64,000 nucleotides of DNA, taken from the NCBI GenBank assembly GCA_008360955.1, contig LUCM01006436.1:311167-375166 (forward strand), written 5' to 3'. Shown one piece after another: positions 36,561-51,149 of the stretch; the stretch's first letter is position 1; each line of letters begins with the position of its first letter. Position numbers and translations under genes: made by a program. The notes below the pieces were generated by a model. That model did no database searches. It was given only the letters and a program-made list of their open reading frames with translations, and was not told the origin of the DNA. This DNA is from Fasciolopsis buskii (Eukaryota > Platyhelminthes > Trematoda > Plagiorchiida > Fasciolidae).

Positions 36561-38452
36561 TCGTAGTATTATTTTACCTTGAACTTGGTGTGCCATTTGC
36601 TGCACTAAAACTGTTCCCTGAGCTCCTACCACTTTGATGACACCCCGTCTGCATACATCTCGTCAAATGATCTAGGTTGGCAATGGAATGAACACACGAT
36701 AATATGTAATACAATCTATGATACAATATATTCATGGTATTTCGGGGATCGTTATTCAATCACTTTCCTGTAGATGAACAAATGGGAATAATCTAATCAG
36801 CATAAAAACTACCCCAATTAGTAATCAATGAAGCTAAGTGTTTCAGTCTGGGTTGCTGTTGCACAGTTTTGGAATAGGGAAACAGACTCAACACTATGAT
36901 ATATCACAACCGATAGCTCGGTTGTATAGTTTATTTTGATGTTGGTTCGCAAAGTGCAGGTTCTGCGATGGCAACAGCTCTGCACCCAAGATGGCAAAAT
37001 GTCCTCAAGTAGCAAAAGAAAACGTGTTCTGATGAATCTGCCCGTCAGGGTGACACAAAAACCGACGTCGAAATAAAACTTCTCTCAGGTAATTTGACAA
37101 GGTCAAAGTAAAATTCGGCTGGTTTGTATCCAATCAAACTTGTTGTCAAAATACTGGGTGGGATTAACTAAGAAAAATGTTTTTCTAGCCTGACAATCTT
37201 CGACAATCATATTCGAACGAAAATTAACATAACAGTCTTTATTCCAGTTGATCATAACCACTTGAGTTTTCATCCTGCTTCGCAAATTTCGCATAATTTC
37301 TTGGAATATTTTTTTAAATAGCGTTCTCCCTAATCATGAGTTCGAACAAATGCTTGCTTGCTTGTGTTTCATGAATTAGTCAACGTTGACGTCAGCTTTG
37401 AGGTACAAAATTGCAAGGGTAAAACGCTTCCGGTTTCGGGAACATCAGCGAATGATTGGATTGTGTCATTTAGTTGACAGTTAGCTATGTATATAATAAT
37501 ATTCAACACTAATCTCAATAATACTTGTGCGAAGACATTCAAAAATAACAAAAGTGCCACAATCATGTTCCATGCGCTCCGGATAGGCACCCATTCGCAA
37601 AGGCAAAACACCAAACCCACTTTGGTTCTCTGCATTATCATACCCGATTTGATTCGTAGAGATCATCAGAAGCTCTCGGGTAACAATGAATAAATAGATG
37701 ACAAAATTACAGTAGAATGAATAACAATAATTTCCTTTTAATTCCATTACTTTTTAAGCAATAAATGAAATTTTTCCAGAAGGAATCTGTCACCGTTATG
37801 AGGCTGGTAAAAGCCAGGAGTTGGCCGGCAATGGCCAAGTGAAATCCGTGCTAACCAAGTGTTATCAGTAATTATGCTAGACAAAACGAAACATCCTATT
37901 CCTCAAATAGTAGTAAAGTACCCTGGTTGTCGTAGCCAAGCCAGATAAAATATTTGTGAATTATTTTCACAACGTCTTCTATTTCAAACGCACCAGTTTT
38001 TGCAATTGCATAACCCACAATGTCGAACTGCATTCTTGTTGAATCCTTGCTAAATGACATGACATTTTGGTGGTAAGAATATTACCGGTGAAGGGCATCA
38101 ACGTCACCTTCGTCATCGTACAGTGTCAAACAGCAGCACGACGCTCCACTGACTGTTGTCTGTCTCACCGAGTTGCAGGTTTCACTAGAAAGAATGAATA
38201 TGCAGACGAATAGGAATGTAACTGCATAGCAAAAAGATAGCCAACAAACCTGGTAAAAGGTTGGAACTCCTTATTTCCTGACGCTTAATCTCGTTAATTG
38301 TTTTTCATCTAATTAAAGCTTCACCTATAATTTAGTAAGAATCAGCTACCGTCTGTGGCGTTTCAGCTTTGTCTATTTACATTCTTAAACAAATCCTCTC
38401 GTCTCGCAAGAAGCTCTTCCAAGCATTAATTTTTGACTTTACTAAGAAGGGG
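36561..38452. other. Non-coding stretch, nothing recognised
   Basis: Frames up to 90 codons (37,369-37,641 minus) overlap on both strands and show no domains. Confidence 0.5.
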
Positions 38453-38510
38453 GTAGTAGTAGTTGCAGTAATGGTAGTATTAGTAGTGGTAGTGTTGGTG
38501 TTTGTAGTAG
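38453..38510. repeat. Imperfect GTA/GTG triplet microsatellite
   Basis: About 58 bases of GTAGTA, GGTAGT and GTTGGT triplet variants. Its complement codes for a Thr-rich run in the minus frame 38,377-38,568, which is an artefact of the repeat. Confidence 0.8.
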
Positions 38511-41500
38511 CAAGCAAGTGCTGGTAACAGTTTGATGCTCGGACCCCTCCGACCTCACGTATTTCCATTAATTTTGTTCTGCCATCCTGGTGACCATGAG
38601 ATACAGCAACTGAAAGGCCCTATCACATACTTTATGCCAATGCAGAATACGTCTGTGTAGTCCAATAGCGACCCGTTCTGACTTAAGAAAGATAATACAT
38701 CTGGCCTTCTGACAGCGATTGACAGACGCGTGGTAGTAGCAGCTCCAAAACCTTTTTTTCCTCAGGTTTTCAAATTTTGTCGGTCACAAGGGACAGTGTG
38801 GCATAAATTACTGCTTTACTGATCCTTTTGTTCAGCAAACTGGGGCAGTATTTGTGTACTGAACACTGAACGCGGATAAGACTATAGTGTTGGTAATGAG
38901 AGTAAAATTTGCCTGAACTCATTTTACAACGGACAAGTGTTTCATTCGGACTAATGATGAGATCTTAAGTGTCATTGTTTGGCATACCGTCGGTTCCATC
39001 GAACCACCGGTTACTTTCAAAACCGCACCGAGATTTTACACAACCTACTAAGGAGTGACTACCCTGATGAACCAAATCTGCTGCTATGCGTTTATTATCA
39101 TTGTACGAATACTCTTGAAGGAAATCGAGAAATAAAGTACCCCAGCATGACTGCAAAAATCATTGAAAGAAACATTTAAACAGTGAGGTGAACAGACCAG
39201 CAGACTAAAACAAAAATCATCCATTACAATAGCCCTAGTTGGCAGGAAAAGTACTCATTGTTATCATTTCAGTTCATAACGGCAGAACACCCAGAACTAT
39301 GATCGGCCTAGGCGCAACCAATCAACATTTTTTCTACCACTTTCTGTCACATAAACAGTCCATTTAGTTAATCCCTGAAAAGCTCACTGATTAGCTTCAA
39401 ATCCGGAAGGAAATACTGTTCGCACAATAATTTCCAGACAAAAGTTCATTCAAGACTTCATTCAAAACAATCGATGGTTTGTTCGTTGGTCACGCAGTGT
39501 CAGACTAACTATGCGCGTGAGACACACGCGTACACACGATCAGATATCGGGTGTCAAATACAGTCTGCGAAAAACCATAAACAAATAATCAATCCAAAGT
39601 TTCAACACTTACGGGTTCATAATAAAAATACTGGGAATGTTCGGGAAAGACTGATTTGAAACTATGAGCCCGAATGATAAGTCGTCACCAAAAACGTGTT
39701 AAAAAATATTAGTATACCAAACGTGTGGACATTTTATCCTCAAGGAGTAGGAAAAATCCAAACAGATGCTTCAGACACAACGCACCAATGAGTGATCTGC
39801 TTTCAAACACCAATGGGGTTTGTTGTTCATAAAATGTCATTCAGCAGTTTTTGTGTTTAAGACAATTGTGTAACCCGTTTTAGCCAGAAGAATGCAGCTA
39901 AACAAAAAATGTCACAATCGTAAAACCCTATCATTCCACACGGTCTTTTCAGACACGGTTTAAACATGTAACTTGGTAATGTCTGACGGATTTGCTGGTT
40001 TAGATATATATCCCGTGCACAACTGTCCACAGACAAAGGCTTTGAAATGAAATCCAAGCAAAATACAAGTTCAATCACATTATACAAATGCGGTTAAACG
40101 GGTCACATATAAACAAACTAATCAGGAGTTTTCACAGTCCTATGGAATCTAACCGAACAAATGTCCGACTAACCGTGCTGTTGAGGTAAAAATATAAAAC
40201 GAACTTTACAAATTTTGCCAAATGCGCCCATATTTTCTTCTGCAGCTGAGGCTGGATTTACCAAAGCAAATTTAAGAAAATCAATAGCAACTTCGACAAA
40301 GAGCTTTCTTATTTGCTAACCCGAATGACTTTTCGAGAGTTTTGCAAGTCGTCTTTAAGTTATTCTAACTATTTTACTAATCAAAATTGCATATCCTTCA
40401 AACATGTTGAATGTCCCTTAATGAATCGCGCATCTCAACAGTATGTTTGCTGTTGTTCATGCCGCACTCGAGAACCAACCACCCGCCTGGCTCGGTCTCA
40501 CCGTGAGCAACGCTTAAGTCGGTTTGTGACTGGAACCGGATGCCGACGGATTATATTATTTTAGTCTTGCGAACAAGACATCGATCATAGTGCAAGCTTA
40601 CATTTCGCAAGGAGGAATAAATATGACATGCAACTTGTTACAATCGGTTCTTTATGGGAGATCTTCATATTGAAGCCCCATGTAACAGAGACTGATTTTC
40701 TAATAATAGAAAAGAGAATCAAACACAAAAGACAGAAATTTTCTCAAACCTTGTCCTAACTGGAGGAAATGTACGTTAGTGTATAAGACATTTTCTCATT
40801 CCAGAATATTTCATTCATCTGAATCGTGTTTCAAACTGTGGCGCGAATTACATGGACAATTTAATACGTCATTTGAATTGTTTGAAATGTGAACACAACG
40901 CGATCAAGAATATGTGTAACGAGCGGACCTTCCGGTCACCATGGACAAAATTTTACAAGGGAGGTTAACAATTCTGTTAATATGCCTTGGAAACCGTTGA
41001 ACATGTGATCGAAATGTGTGGGTTTGCAACAAACGTCCCAACCCATGCTATATGCATAATGCGGTTATGTAATATAGAAAAATTTATTCTCCATTGCTTG
41101 CAATCTTTTCGATTTTCTCTGATATTCTTTGGAAATTAACGACGGCAAAGCAAAAAAAAAATGGTTAATAACATAACGAGGAGCGCTCCGTAAGTCCAGG
41201 TAAAGCGATTCATTCTGACTGATCGATTACTCTGATCTCGTGGGGTTTTCAGCACTTACCTCAATTGGTTTCCAATAGTTTTCCAGTGTTTGACAAAATG
41301 CCGCATTCCATCCTGTTCCTGAATTTTGGTGTTACTCCTCTTCAATAAACCGCAGCTTCGGCCAATCTCAAGAAGAGAATCGGGTCAAACATAGACCAGC
41401 GAGGATCTTCACCGTGACATGTTGGACGGCTAAGCATTGCAGATCAGAGAATGTTTTTGAAAAGAACATCTTTTTGCCCCAAAAGAAATTTTAGATTATT

Positions 41501-44500
41501 TAATTTTTGCAAACTCCGAAAATTACCACGCACAGATCATTGTTTTTTTTGTTCGTGGATCATCCATATACGAACAGGGACTACAGATAAACATTCCTAG
41601 CCGTTTTGTCGACATTTTACTTTATTACAGTTTTTGTATACCGAAGAAAAACACTACTCATAGTTTGCATCGGAGGCAAGCGGGATGGCTACTGAAAACA
41701 TTAATTTTTGGTCGTGGTGCCTGCTTCAAACAGGTAATAAATAATTACAATTCATTAAGTGATGCAGACGTCTAGATCTAGTGATGTGATTCAGTTATTC
41801 TTCTTTCATACTTTCTTTGTATGGAACACTTCACTGATTATTTCCCCATCACACTGGTTGATGTAGTCCCTAATCCAGTGCTGACATGCTTTTGGCTAAA
41901 TGATCTAAAGAATGCTGAGATAAAGACCACACACGGGTAAGCAACCTGAAAGATAACTAGTTCAGGTATCACACGATGGAAATCAGCATTTTTGATTGAT
42001 ATGTCAGAAATGCTTACCATTAGCAATGACAAATAGAAAAACAAAATCGTTTCCTCGCTGATATGCAGTCGCAAAGCCTTGAAACTCCATCGCGAACATG
42101 GCCTGTGTTTACTGGAACCCCATAGCATCCTCAAGGATGAGAACATTTATAAATTTATGGATTATTTCTCGATGACAGCTGAGATAAGAGCAAACGATTA
42201 TCTTTTCTAACCGGAAAACGAGGTTACTATTAGTGAGAATATCGTAATTCCTATTGGTATTTGTCGCATTCACAAATGATCATCAATTAATCAAATTTAA
42301 GACGAATGCTGCGTACTCGACCGGTAATCACCACGCTGAGACGTCGTGTACCATCAGCATAATGTCCGACTCTCTGTAGTTTGTCCAGCGTGCAGAGCAG
42401 CACTAAAGTTGACACTCCCATGTGATTGAGAACGGACGATATTGGAGAACTTTCCGTTTTTAAACTCCGTTTTCTTCGAAGAACTGATACAATTTGGTGG
42501 AAGAACTTTGTAAGTTAAACGTTAGAAACTAAGTGATAACGTTCGACTTTTAGAAAGCCAAGGTAATGTGGTCAGGATTTTGCAAGTCTACAGGACGGCT
42601 GCGTCGTTGTGCTTTGTATTCCGAGGTAGCTAATGGTTGGAAGATAAATTGAGGTCATCAGCCGACGACATGACAAAAGGACTTGAAAACTTTTGCAACA
42701 GACATGCAGTTTAGTTGCACTAAAGCTACCGGTTTGAGGTCCACAGCCCACAGTGCGTCACTGACACTCCAGTAAAAGGAATTCTTCTTCTATATAATAA
42801 TTCAATTCGTTATTACACCATCTTTTTTTTCTCCGTTGAGTAGAGTATGCTGAGTGGTAGGAATCAAAACAGGTAGATTCAAAGTAATGGCAACAAAAGT
42901 GACCTGACCTGACCTGATCAAATACTATGAACGAACCAATGAACGTCGGCTTCCCGGGAACTAGAGGGGCACTACAACCCAGTCGTGCATTTCCGCACAC
43001 TTGATGATTGTCGAAGTGACCATGACCTGCATCGTGTAATTTGGACAGCAAAGTTGAATTACCGATTGGCTAAATTAATTGATACTGGAACCAATCGACA
43101 AATTACCAACTACATGAAGGTCAAACTCAGTCAATACTGTAATTTACTGATTAGTATTCTTTCTTCGGCAAAATTGACATGGAACAAAAAGACGAATATT
43201 CCAGTTATATTCATAGATAAATCTTACGTTAACGAATAAAACGGTTCACTGCACAAATAAACGAAGGCGAATGGTTTAAAAAACGGAATTATCCAAGTAC
43301 TGAATGCTATCCATTGGCTTTGTCTTCAGAAAATACCCTGAACACATTTAGTATCAGTCGTGTTAAGCACTCAAGGGACGTTGGCTGCAACAGCTTAAGG
43401 TTTGTAAAACGAGCATTTTGCTTGCATCAACCGCGATTTCCGGTTTCATAGAGCCACAAACTAGACTGGGCAAAAGGTGGCATACGCAGCTGACATTACT
43501 CCTCGGTTGTGTAACCGTGATAGGAATTCCGTGCCACGCCTCTTTCCACAATTTGGAAATTTCCATTCACCTGCCATTCCTTACAAGACGGTAAACGATC
43601 AACGTTGAAAGCACTACTAGGTTTACATTATTTGCACAGGGTAGATAAATATGCCTTCCCAGACGCATTTTTGCCTCACAAAAAATGTTCAGAATAAAAC
43701 CATGGAAAACACAAACTTGGTCACTACATTTCCTTTGGGAAAAGAGTTAGTTAGCATGCAATGGTTTAATTGCAAAAACGACCAAAATTTTGGCCGCGTA
43801 ATCCAATTTGCAATATTCGGACCAGACCGAGTCAGCGATCTGCTAAAATGTTTCGTCCTGGCTGTTTTCGGTTTCTTTCGCCGAATTTTATTTTAAACCT
43901 CCTTTCCAGCCCCTGCGCGTGAGATGAGTGAATCGACCTGACTGGGCCGTTCAAAAAGCTGAGAGACAAAGTATCTTCTTAAGCGAAAAGTCGAATTCGT
44001 TCAAACTGCTTGCCTTCATTCAAAATTTGGTCTGCACTTGCCGGCTTAAAATTGTAACCTTTTAAGTGGGCCACTAGATAAGATCCTGCATGCATCACAG
44101 TGGAACTCGACCGAAACAGAATTGTGCATGCCTTGAAGCCTAGGTTTGTTATTTGTCTTTATACGCGAGTGAAAAGGAACTGTTTATTTGAAAAAAACCG
44201 TGAAATTTGGACACTCCTATTTTCCTGCATTTCCATTTTACACCTTTCACTTTGTCTTTTGTCCTATGAACTACTGCCCACAGTTGACTGTACCAGTCAG
44301 AGCCTATTGACAATGGATTGCAACTAAGACCACAAAATTAGAAAATGGTGAAAACCGTTGATCAAATGTTCACAGTTGTGCTTCAAGTGAAAACAAAAAA
44401 TTGTTGGAATCACTTGACAACAACATCCACACTTGGCCTATCTTTCTGAGTGAATAAGTTTTAATGAAAGGATAGTACCGGAAAAAATTCGGTTCAGTCA

Positions 44501-46559
44501 TGAACAATTTACACTCAGTTATTTGGCCGAGTTTTTCTATGTTCATTCAAGAAAACATACACCGTGTTCCTTTAGAATATACAACAGGTCCCTTGATTGG
44601 AACATTTCACCTCTGAAAAACCAAATACTGATGAATTGCAAAATCGGTGACCGACTGAGTTTGAATAAAGCAACTAATTTGTCATAGCTTGATCTCACAT
44701 CCTTTACGAAAACCTAGAATGAATTTCAAGTCGCAGGTTAAATAAAAAATTAGCTGTCAATCTAGAACTGTGTTCTTGGGAAATTAAAACAGGTTCTTCA
44801 ATTCAGTTTATATTTACTTCGCTCCTAAGGAAACCACAAAATCCGTCGACAATCAGGAAAAGGTTTGCAAACAAGTGTCCCATTAAATAGGATATTTAAC
44901 CGGCTAACCAGCAGAAAGGAAGGGGTTGGAAAGTGTGATCGAGTTTAAAATTTTCCATGTTGACCGCCGTTCACTCGTCGTTAGTTTAATAAATGATATT
45001 TGTGCACGGTGAGTGAACCTCGTGCCTTTAAATTCCAAACAATTGCTTAGAAATGTTCTCGATTTTCCCAAAGAGATTAATAAATCTAACGAACACAAAT
45101 CAGGACGGACATCGCCGTCGTTCCGCGTCAAATAGCGAGCCGATTCTCGCCGGCTGCTGCCCTCCTCACCCTTTTGCTCTTTTCAGCAGGAAGAATGAAT
45201 ACGCGCGTTGATTAGCGGGTGGGCCCATAGGTACAGTCTCGTTATGGCATCAAGGCTGGAGAAGAAGAGCCTGATCTGAACGTCTGACCCCAGCTCTAGT
45301 ACACCAGAAATTATTCTTGAAGTGGGATTCTGAGTAGTAAAGATCTTTCTATTATAAAAACTAGCAATGATGATTAGTTGTTTGCCTCATATACTTTGTC
45401 AACGGGGAATCTGTTTGCATCACAAGCAGCCACCAGGCTTGGTCATCTTGAAACTCGGTATTCGTAACTCTGTTAAACGATCGTAAATTAAGAAACAAAA
45501 AGCCATTTATTGTTCACTAGTGAGGTAGAAATAGGATGGTCTTTGATGATAGACTCCGTTATTGTTTAACTGAAACAAATTAGTGGTTCAAATGCCTAGA
45601 GAAAGCTGACCTTTTGCCTTGGAAAGAGCAACAAAAAGTTAGGTTGATCAAAAATCCAGCTTAAAATGTATTACGTTTTAGTCTTAGTTCTGTTATTTTG
45701 CCATCAAAGTTTCCTTCACCTGGTTGATATTGGGCAAAAGTTATCGGGGAATCTTTCGGCAAACCTCCGCGTGTAAAATGTCAGCTGAAACACTAGACAC
45801 AATGAAGTGGTCCTTGTGTGCTGTTGCTTGTCCTGCTTGCTCCAGTGAACTAAAGATGTCCGAACACCGAGAAAAGCAACGCTAGAACCAAGGTTCTAAA
45901 CTAAATCATGTTCGTGCAACTTTTAGCATGATTCTAAAATCCGGTAGGAGCAAAAGTAACTGACGGAGTGAAAATCCTCTTCGGTTTCACCACACACTAT
46001 CATTTTTCATTCGCTCTGTTGATTTCACTGTGCGTGCCAGAAACACAAGTGGGAGGTGATTTTTCTTGCCTTTTGAAGCAAAGAATAATCAGGAGAGCAC
46101 AAACCTCTGCAAATCTGCATGACCTTCACCCTGCCGATCAGCGATGAAAGCGATTCAAAGTCTGTGAAACACTGCTTGAATTTCGGTAATCGGCCATTCT
46201 AAAATTAGTGTCTTTTCAAACTTTTCACTTGAGCTGATCTGATAAATAAGACTGGCGGATTAGTAAGATGCATTTGGCTTTCGTACAGTCTGCACGGCTG
46301 TTCTCAGTTTCACATCTGAAAGAACGTGAAGTAAGAAGGCCAAAAATATGAATTGAAAGCAACTTGGAGTGCGTAATCGGAAATCGTTTGTCAAAATCTG
46401 CCAACCGAACTTCCTAACCATTATTGCTAGAGAGTCGGAATAGGCAACTTTTACACTCTCAGTAAAATTACCAGGCGCTCGTTGTGAAGGATGTCATACG
46501 TTCGTTCATTTTAGACGGGTAATTATTGATACTTAAGCGAAATGTCCGAAAACTGTTCG
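38511..46559. other. Long non-coding stretch, weak frames only
   Basis: The best frame is 41,838-42,146 minus (102 codons) with two hydrophobic stretches but no recognised family. A (GACCT)3 run lies at about 42,903-42,917. Nothing else in these 8 kb could be assigned. Confidence 0.45.
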
Positions 46560-46564
46560 GCTTG

Positions 46565-46640
46565 GCTTTGCAGTTCAGTTAGCAGGGCACACGCAGTGTA
46601 AATGTGTGGTTTGCGTCCACAGGTGGGTCGAATCCAGCTG
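46565..46640 (+). repeat. tRNA-like patch with strong box B
   Basis: GTTAGCAGGGC at about 46,580 resembles box A. About 50 bases on, GGGTCGAATCC near 46,625 matches the box B consensus at 10 of 11 positions. No tRNA cloverleaf was worked out. The body downstream does not match families 1 or 2, so it may be another tRNA-derived relic or coincidence. Confidence 0.3.
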
Positions 46641-47721
46641 AGGTCAAAATCTTTCCAAAATTTGGTTTAATCTATATTATGAATTCATTTGGGAACCGAA
46701 CGCCTGCAGTTAGGTGAACATAATGTACCTCCAAATGTTAGTTACAATGTTCTTGCACCATGCTTCACGGTGAACAATTTGAAACCAGCTTGTATTTTGT
46801 AGCAGAAAGTTTTTCTGTGTAACAGCATTCATTTCAGATCCTGTTGCGATGGTTTCACCGCAAGTCATGAACGAACTCTCCATCTCCTAGCTTTGATAAG
46901 GAAGAAAGTTCCGATGGCTCTTGTGAAATATGACGAGGGAAAATGCTCTCACTCCGTTGATCTTCGTGCCCCTAGAACAGCAGACATTTAGTGGCAGTTT
47001 CTATTTCCACCAGTTAACCAGGTTTCATATTATTACTTCTAAGCGATTCTTGAGCGGGTTACCGGTGCATTTTAAAAGTACTTGAATTTCACTTTTCAGT
47101 GGGATTCTTTCTTAGATTCTTGAGTCATGTATTCTCTTGCGTTCATATAGCCTATTACTCAGACCTAGCCAAATCGTTAGCAATGAGGTAATAGCTATGC
47201 TGCTCGATCACGGAAACTGCTTTTCATCTGACACTTCCCTAATCAGAAATGACATATTTACCAAATCGTCCCGATTTACTTAACAATACAATGGCTGCTC
47301 TACTTGTCTTTCCTGGTGCAGTCATATTCTACACCAAAACAAATGTGCAGAATCAAAATTGACAGACAAAGACATTTCCAACTGTTCAGCTCCAAACTCA
47401 TACAATGCAATAAACGAGACGGGTTAAGTCATACGCAGTACAGGACACAAACAGTGGGAGTTAGTGCCATTCATTCATGCTTGCTGTCCGGATAAATCTG
47501 TGAAACAGCAGTTGAAAACGACGAAATGCCCAACATCCACTTTTTATTCTGGTGTATTGTGAAATTCTGGCATGAATGCACATGCTGTGAGAGTATTTTT
47601 TTGGAAGAAGCACTGACTAAATCTCCGTGTAAGACTTTGTTTTCACTGAATGGGATCAGACTCAATCGTCATCGAGACCGTTGATTCATTTTCACGGGTA
47701 CTGTTCCTGTCGAGTTTCAGC

Positions 47722-47795
47722 ATTAGGCTACGCGGTATTCGATCGAAATTTAGAATGTTTCAACATGTGGGTTTGAACCCGCGGAGGTTAATGAC
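47722..47795 (+). repeat. tRNA-like patch
   Basis: A box A-like TTAGGCTACGCGG at about 47,725 and a box B-like GGTTTGAACCC at 47,769-47,779 are spaced as in a tRNA. The flanks do not match the other SINE-like families here. This is weak evidence for a decayed tRNA-derived element. Confidence 0.25.
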
Positions 47796-48607
47796 CGCTA
47801 CATTTTAATATAATCACCATCAGTTACATGTGCACATATTTCACAGCACCTAGGGGCTTGATTGTTTGATTCTACTGTTCCAATCTTATTAATTGCGCTG
47901 GTTTAAAAACAGTTTGATTAGTGTTACTAATATGGGAAAGTCTATTACCCTGTGACTTGCACGAGATTCATGGTGTACTAAGAACCTGCAGTTCCATCAC
48001 CAAATCCACGTTCAGCAAACGTTTATGATGATCGAACTAGAATTAGCCAAAAATGACCGGCACATGCCTCACGTGGTTATAGCAAATTAACAAGTGAACA
48101 ATTCGGCTAAAAGACGATTCACAAAGTCGAGAAATATGTAACTACCACTTTTACTACTGAAAGTACATATGACCACAAGATCCATTTATTTATTTACATA
48201 CTTTGGGTTGCTAATATCTCAAAGAACCGAAAGAATCTTTGATTTCTTTGTTTTCCAAAGGTCCGAAATGCTTTCCAGGAGTTGAACGAACAAAGTACAA
48301 GGCAGCAGATGCGAAACATTCGGGCTTTTCATTGAGGTTTCCACTAATGTTACTTAGGTTCTGGGGCACATCGTTTGCATTTCGGCTAGATTATCTCTTC
48401 TCAAACATTCAGATTGCACTGTCAACTCCAATCAAATGCACTTGAAAGCCCAATCGGATGTCTGACAGATTTGAGACGCAAAGCGTGAAAGACAAAAGTG
48501 AACCGAAGCCCAGTGCACGCATAAGCCAGTGTCTACACTTACATAGCTGCTGGATGGTCTCCTCAGGCGTTCAAGACCCATTGCATGAGGGAATTTCTAT
48601 TACTGAC
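47796..48607. other. Non-coding stretch, nothing recognised
   Basis: One 68-codon plus frame (48,239-48,445) has no recognisable product. No other features. Confidence 0.5.
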
Positions 48608-48796
48608 TCAGTCTTTTATCTTTTATCTTTTACTTCCTTTATTAATGAAACAGCAATATGCATCTGTTATCAGGAAGGAAGGCCGCGGCTAACAGAGGGC
48701 TGCCAAGTGTGGAAATTGACCGGTGGTGGGAGGATTCGAACTCGCGACCTTCACGTCGAAACGCCACGAACTTATCCATTTGGCCACTGTCACAAA
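48608..48796 (-). mobile_element. SINE-like family 1, copy B, with repeat tail
   Basis: On the minus strand box A (TGGCCAAATGG, complement at 48,776-48,786) and box B (GTTCGAATC, complement at 48,733-48,741) head a body with the cccaccaccggtcaat and cttGGCAGCC blocks, ending in ATTAATAAAG. The tail at 48,608-48,650 contains three TTTTATC units in the plus orientation, i.e. (GATAAAA)n at the element's 3' end. This is the best-preserved copy of the family in the window. Frames through it (48,458-48,832 and 48,658-48,906) are incidental. Confidence 0.75.
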
Positions 48797-51149
48797 ATGG
48801 CCAGAAACTGTTCAAAACTATGCCACTGGTAAAGAATAAAACACCCACTTCACCCACTGACGCCCACTTTATTGGTGCGGAAGCCAGGTTGCTTAAGATA
48901 ACTTAATCATAAAAGTATTCACAGGTTTCCAAGCCAATCCATTCCCTTAGGAAGTATGGCAAATTTTGCTTGTGAACGCTTTATGAGGCCGTAATGCTAT
49001 TTATGAAAAATCGTCATTTTTTGAGACTCAGGAGTGAGCATACGGATGAAGCCTGGAGGGGCAAAGGTTTGTGTTACTTGATATACAGAAAACTGTAGTT
49101 TGCAATGTTTACCAGCGCCTAATGTGACGACGTAGATGAAGGTTGTGAATGTGATATGAACCAAGTTTAATGGGGCATTTGTAACGATGCATCGGCTACG
49201 TGTAAGGGTCCGCTTTTCAATTTTGGTATCCATTAAGGACTAAATGTATGCTCACGAGTTATCGCTAAACGGTTATGCGTTCATGTAGATCACGTGGTTA
49301 GTGCTGCTACTGCATATATAATTGCCTCGCTCAAATGTATTCTGTTTGTTAAAACCTGAATAAAATAACATCACAGTGTCAAATGCGCATGCTCTATTTG
49401 CATTAATCGGAAAAGATGACTCAGCCGCTATCATTCTAGATTAGATTGTTATATCTGGCGCCAATGAATTGGATATAAATTTCAGTTTGAATCACGAGAA
49501 GTCATTTTGGAAAAACTGTTGCCTTCGGTAGTATACACGTCAAAGGAAACAACCGAAGGCTTTTAAACACTATTCGAATTTCGCATCAAATGTACCGACC
49601 CGATTTTTTCTCCAAAAAGTTGCTTTTCTTCAACTGACACAAATTAGCACTGAATTGCACAACTCTCCACGACATCAACCACCTGCGCCCAGTCTCACTG
49701 CAAGACTTCCGGATGCAATAAGCACAATAATTAAGGAGAATTAGTATGAGGACAGTTGAATTAAAAAGGCTACCAGGACGGCATCTGCACACCTGGAAGA
49801 TAGGTGACTTCATCTGGACCGAATTGTTCGCGAGTTGAATCAAAACATCCATATGCCTTGTATAATGTACAATGCAAATAATAAACACTGTTAAAAATAA
49901 TCCGTTGAAGTTAAACTTTTGCACGGTGAATTTCATCGTAAGGATGTCTGGTTATTATTTTCAACGCAAGCTGATAGCGTATATCTGAGGCAGATGAACC
50001 GGCAAAGATGTGTTAAAATTCACGAGCATTTTCAATGGTTCAGGCAGTCAGCTGATTGACAAGATCCGAGATGGGTAGATGTTTCGTGCAATTCTGCCAA
50101 ACACATATGTGGCGCATCCGGGATGGAGGTTCATCATTTTTAAGACTTTTTGAAGTTTTAGTAATTGATTTGGGTTATCGTGACTAGATAAGCATTAGAG
50201 TTCATCATAGTTCACGGTCACGTTTTATTTGGAGTATCTTTCATGGTTGACATGGCGTTATCGCGCGCGGTTACATGGGCATGTCTGCCGGGCCCAGTGT
50301 GTGCATTTTTAACTGAGATACATTAATTGTTTCATCCGATGCCGAATTTATCACCTTATGAAACACATTGGGTAATTCGACTGATTATTCAAGTACGTTC
50401 CAGTAAACTCTACTAGTGAACTAATCAAACTTTTGATACCAAAGCAGAAATAGAGAAACAATTTGTAGATGAATCACAAAACAATGCTTTTGACAATCAC
50501 CGGATTGTCACAGAATTAAACAGTGCATAAGCTGTGCTACGCCGGCTAAGAAATGAAATGGCGCACTTTGTGTCACTTAGAAGATAGTTTGTAAAATTGT
50601 TAGGGAGAGGTTTCGATGAGGTTTCGGATTTTAAAGACCGTTCAATTGGAATTTCACAAAAGGCTGATTGATATGACTAGAAAAATTCATTGATGAGAGC
50701 ACGTTTTCGACCCAGGTTTCAGTTCTGTGTGTTCAAGACCAACTCAACTTTGAGGAAAGTTCAAACGGTTTCGGAGAATTCCCTTATTTTTTTACACACC
50801 GCCGTTCTCAGTAAGACTTAGTTTTTGGGTTTTCAGAACCTGCTAAACTTCGTATTTCGTGGTGAAATGCACTGGCGAACTGACAAGGTAACCAATAGTT
50901 GAGGAGATAACGTGGATAACGGGGACAGCTCGTGAAATTTAAGATATATATGACCATAAATTTGATTGCCCCTCCAATTGAAATCGTAGACCTGTTGCGA
51001 TGATGAATCACGATTGCCAGTTGTATGTGCAAATTACACTAAATTTCGTTGGTAAATTTACTTACGCTTTATTTGCCTAAGGTACCAAGTATCATTGGAC
51101 CAGGTACTATTTGCTACTGTTTTAAAAGTGCTTGGCATATGGACAAATA
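48797..51149. other. Non-coding stretch, nothing recognised
   Basis: The minus frame 49,586-49,936 (116 codons) has hydrophobic stretches but no recognised family and sits in AT-rich sequence. No repeats were identified. Confidence 0.45.

Noticed and set aside
41838..42146. Possible seven-transmembrane receptor exon on the minus strand
   Set aside because: Hydrophobic stretches exist, but no receptor motif (such as DRY or NPxxY) is seen and the AT-rich sequence makes hydrophobic translations common.
48458..48906. 124- and 82-codon plus frames
   Set aside because: They run through the antisense of SINE-like copy B, so they are not genes.
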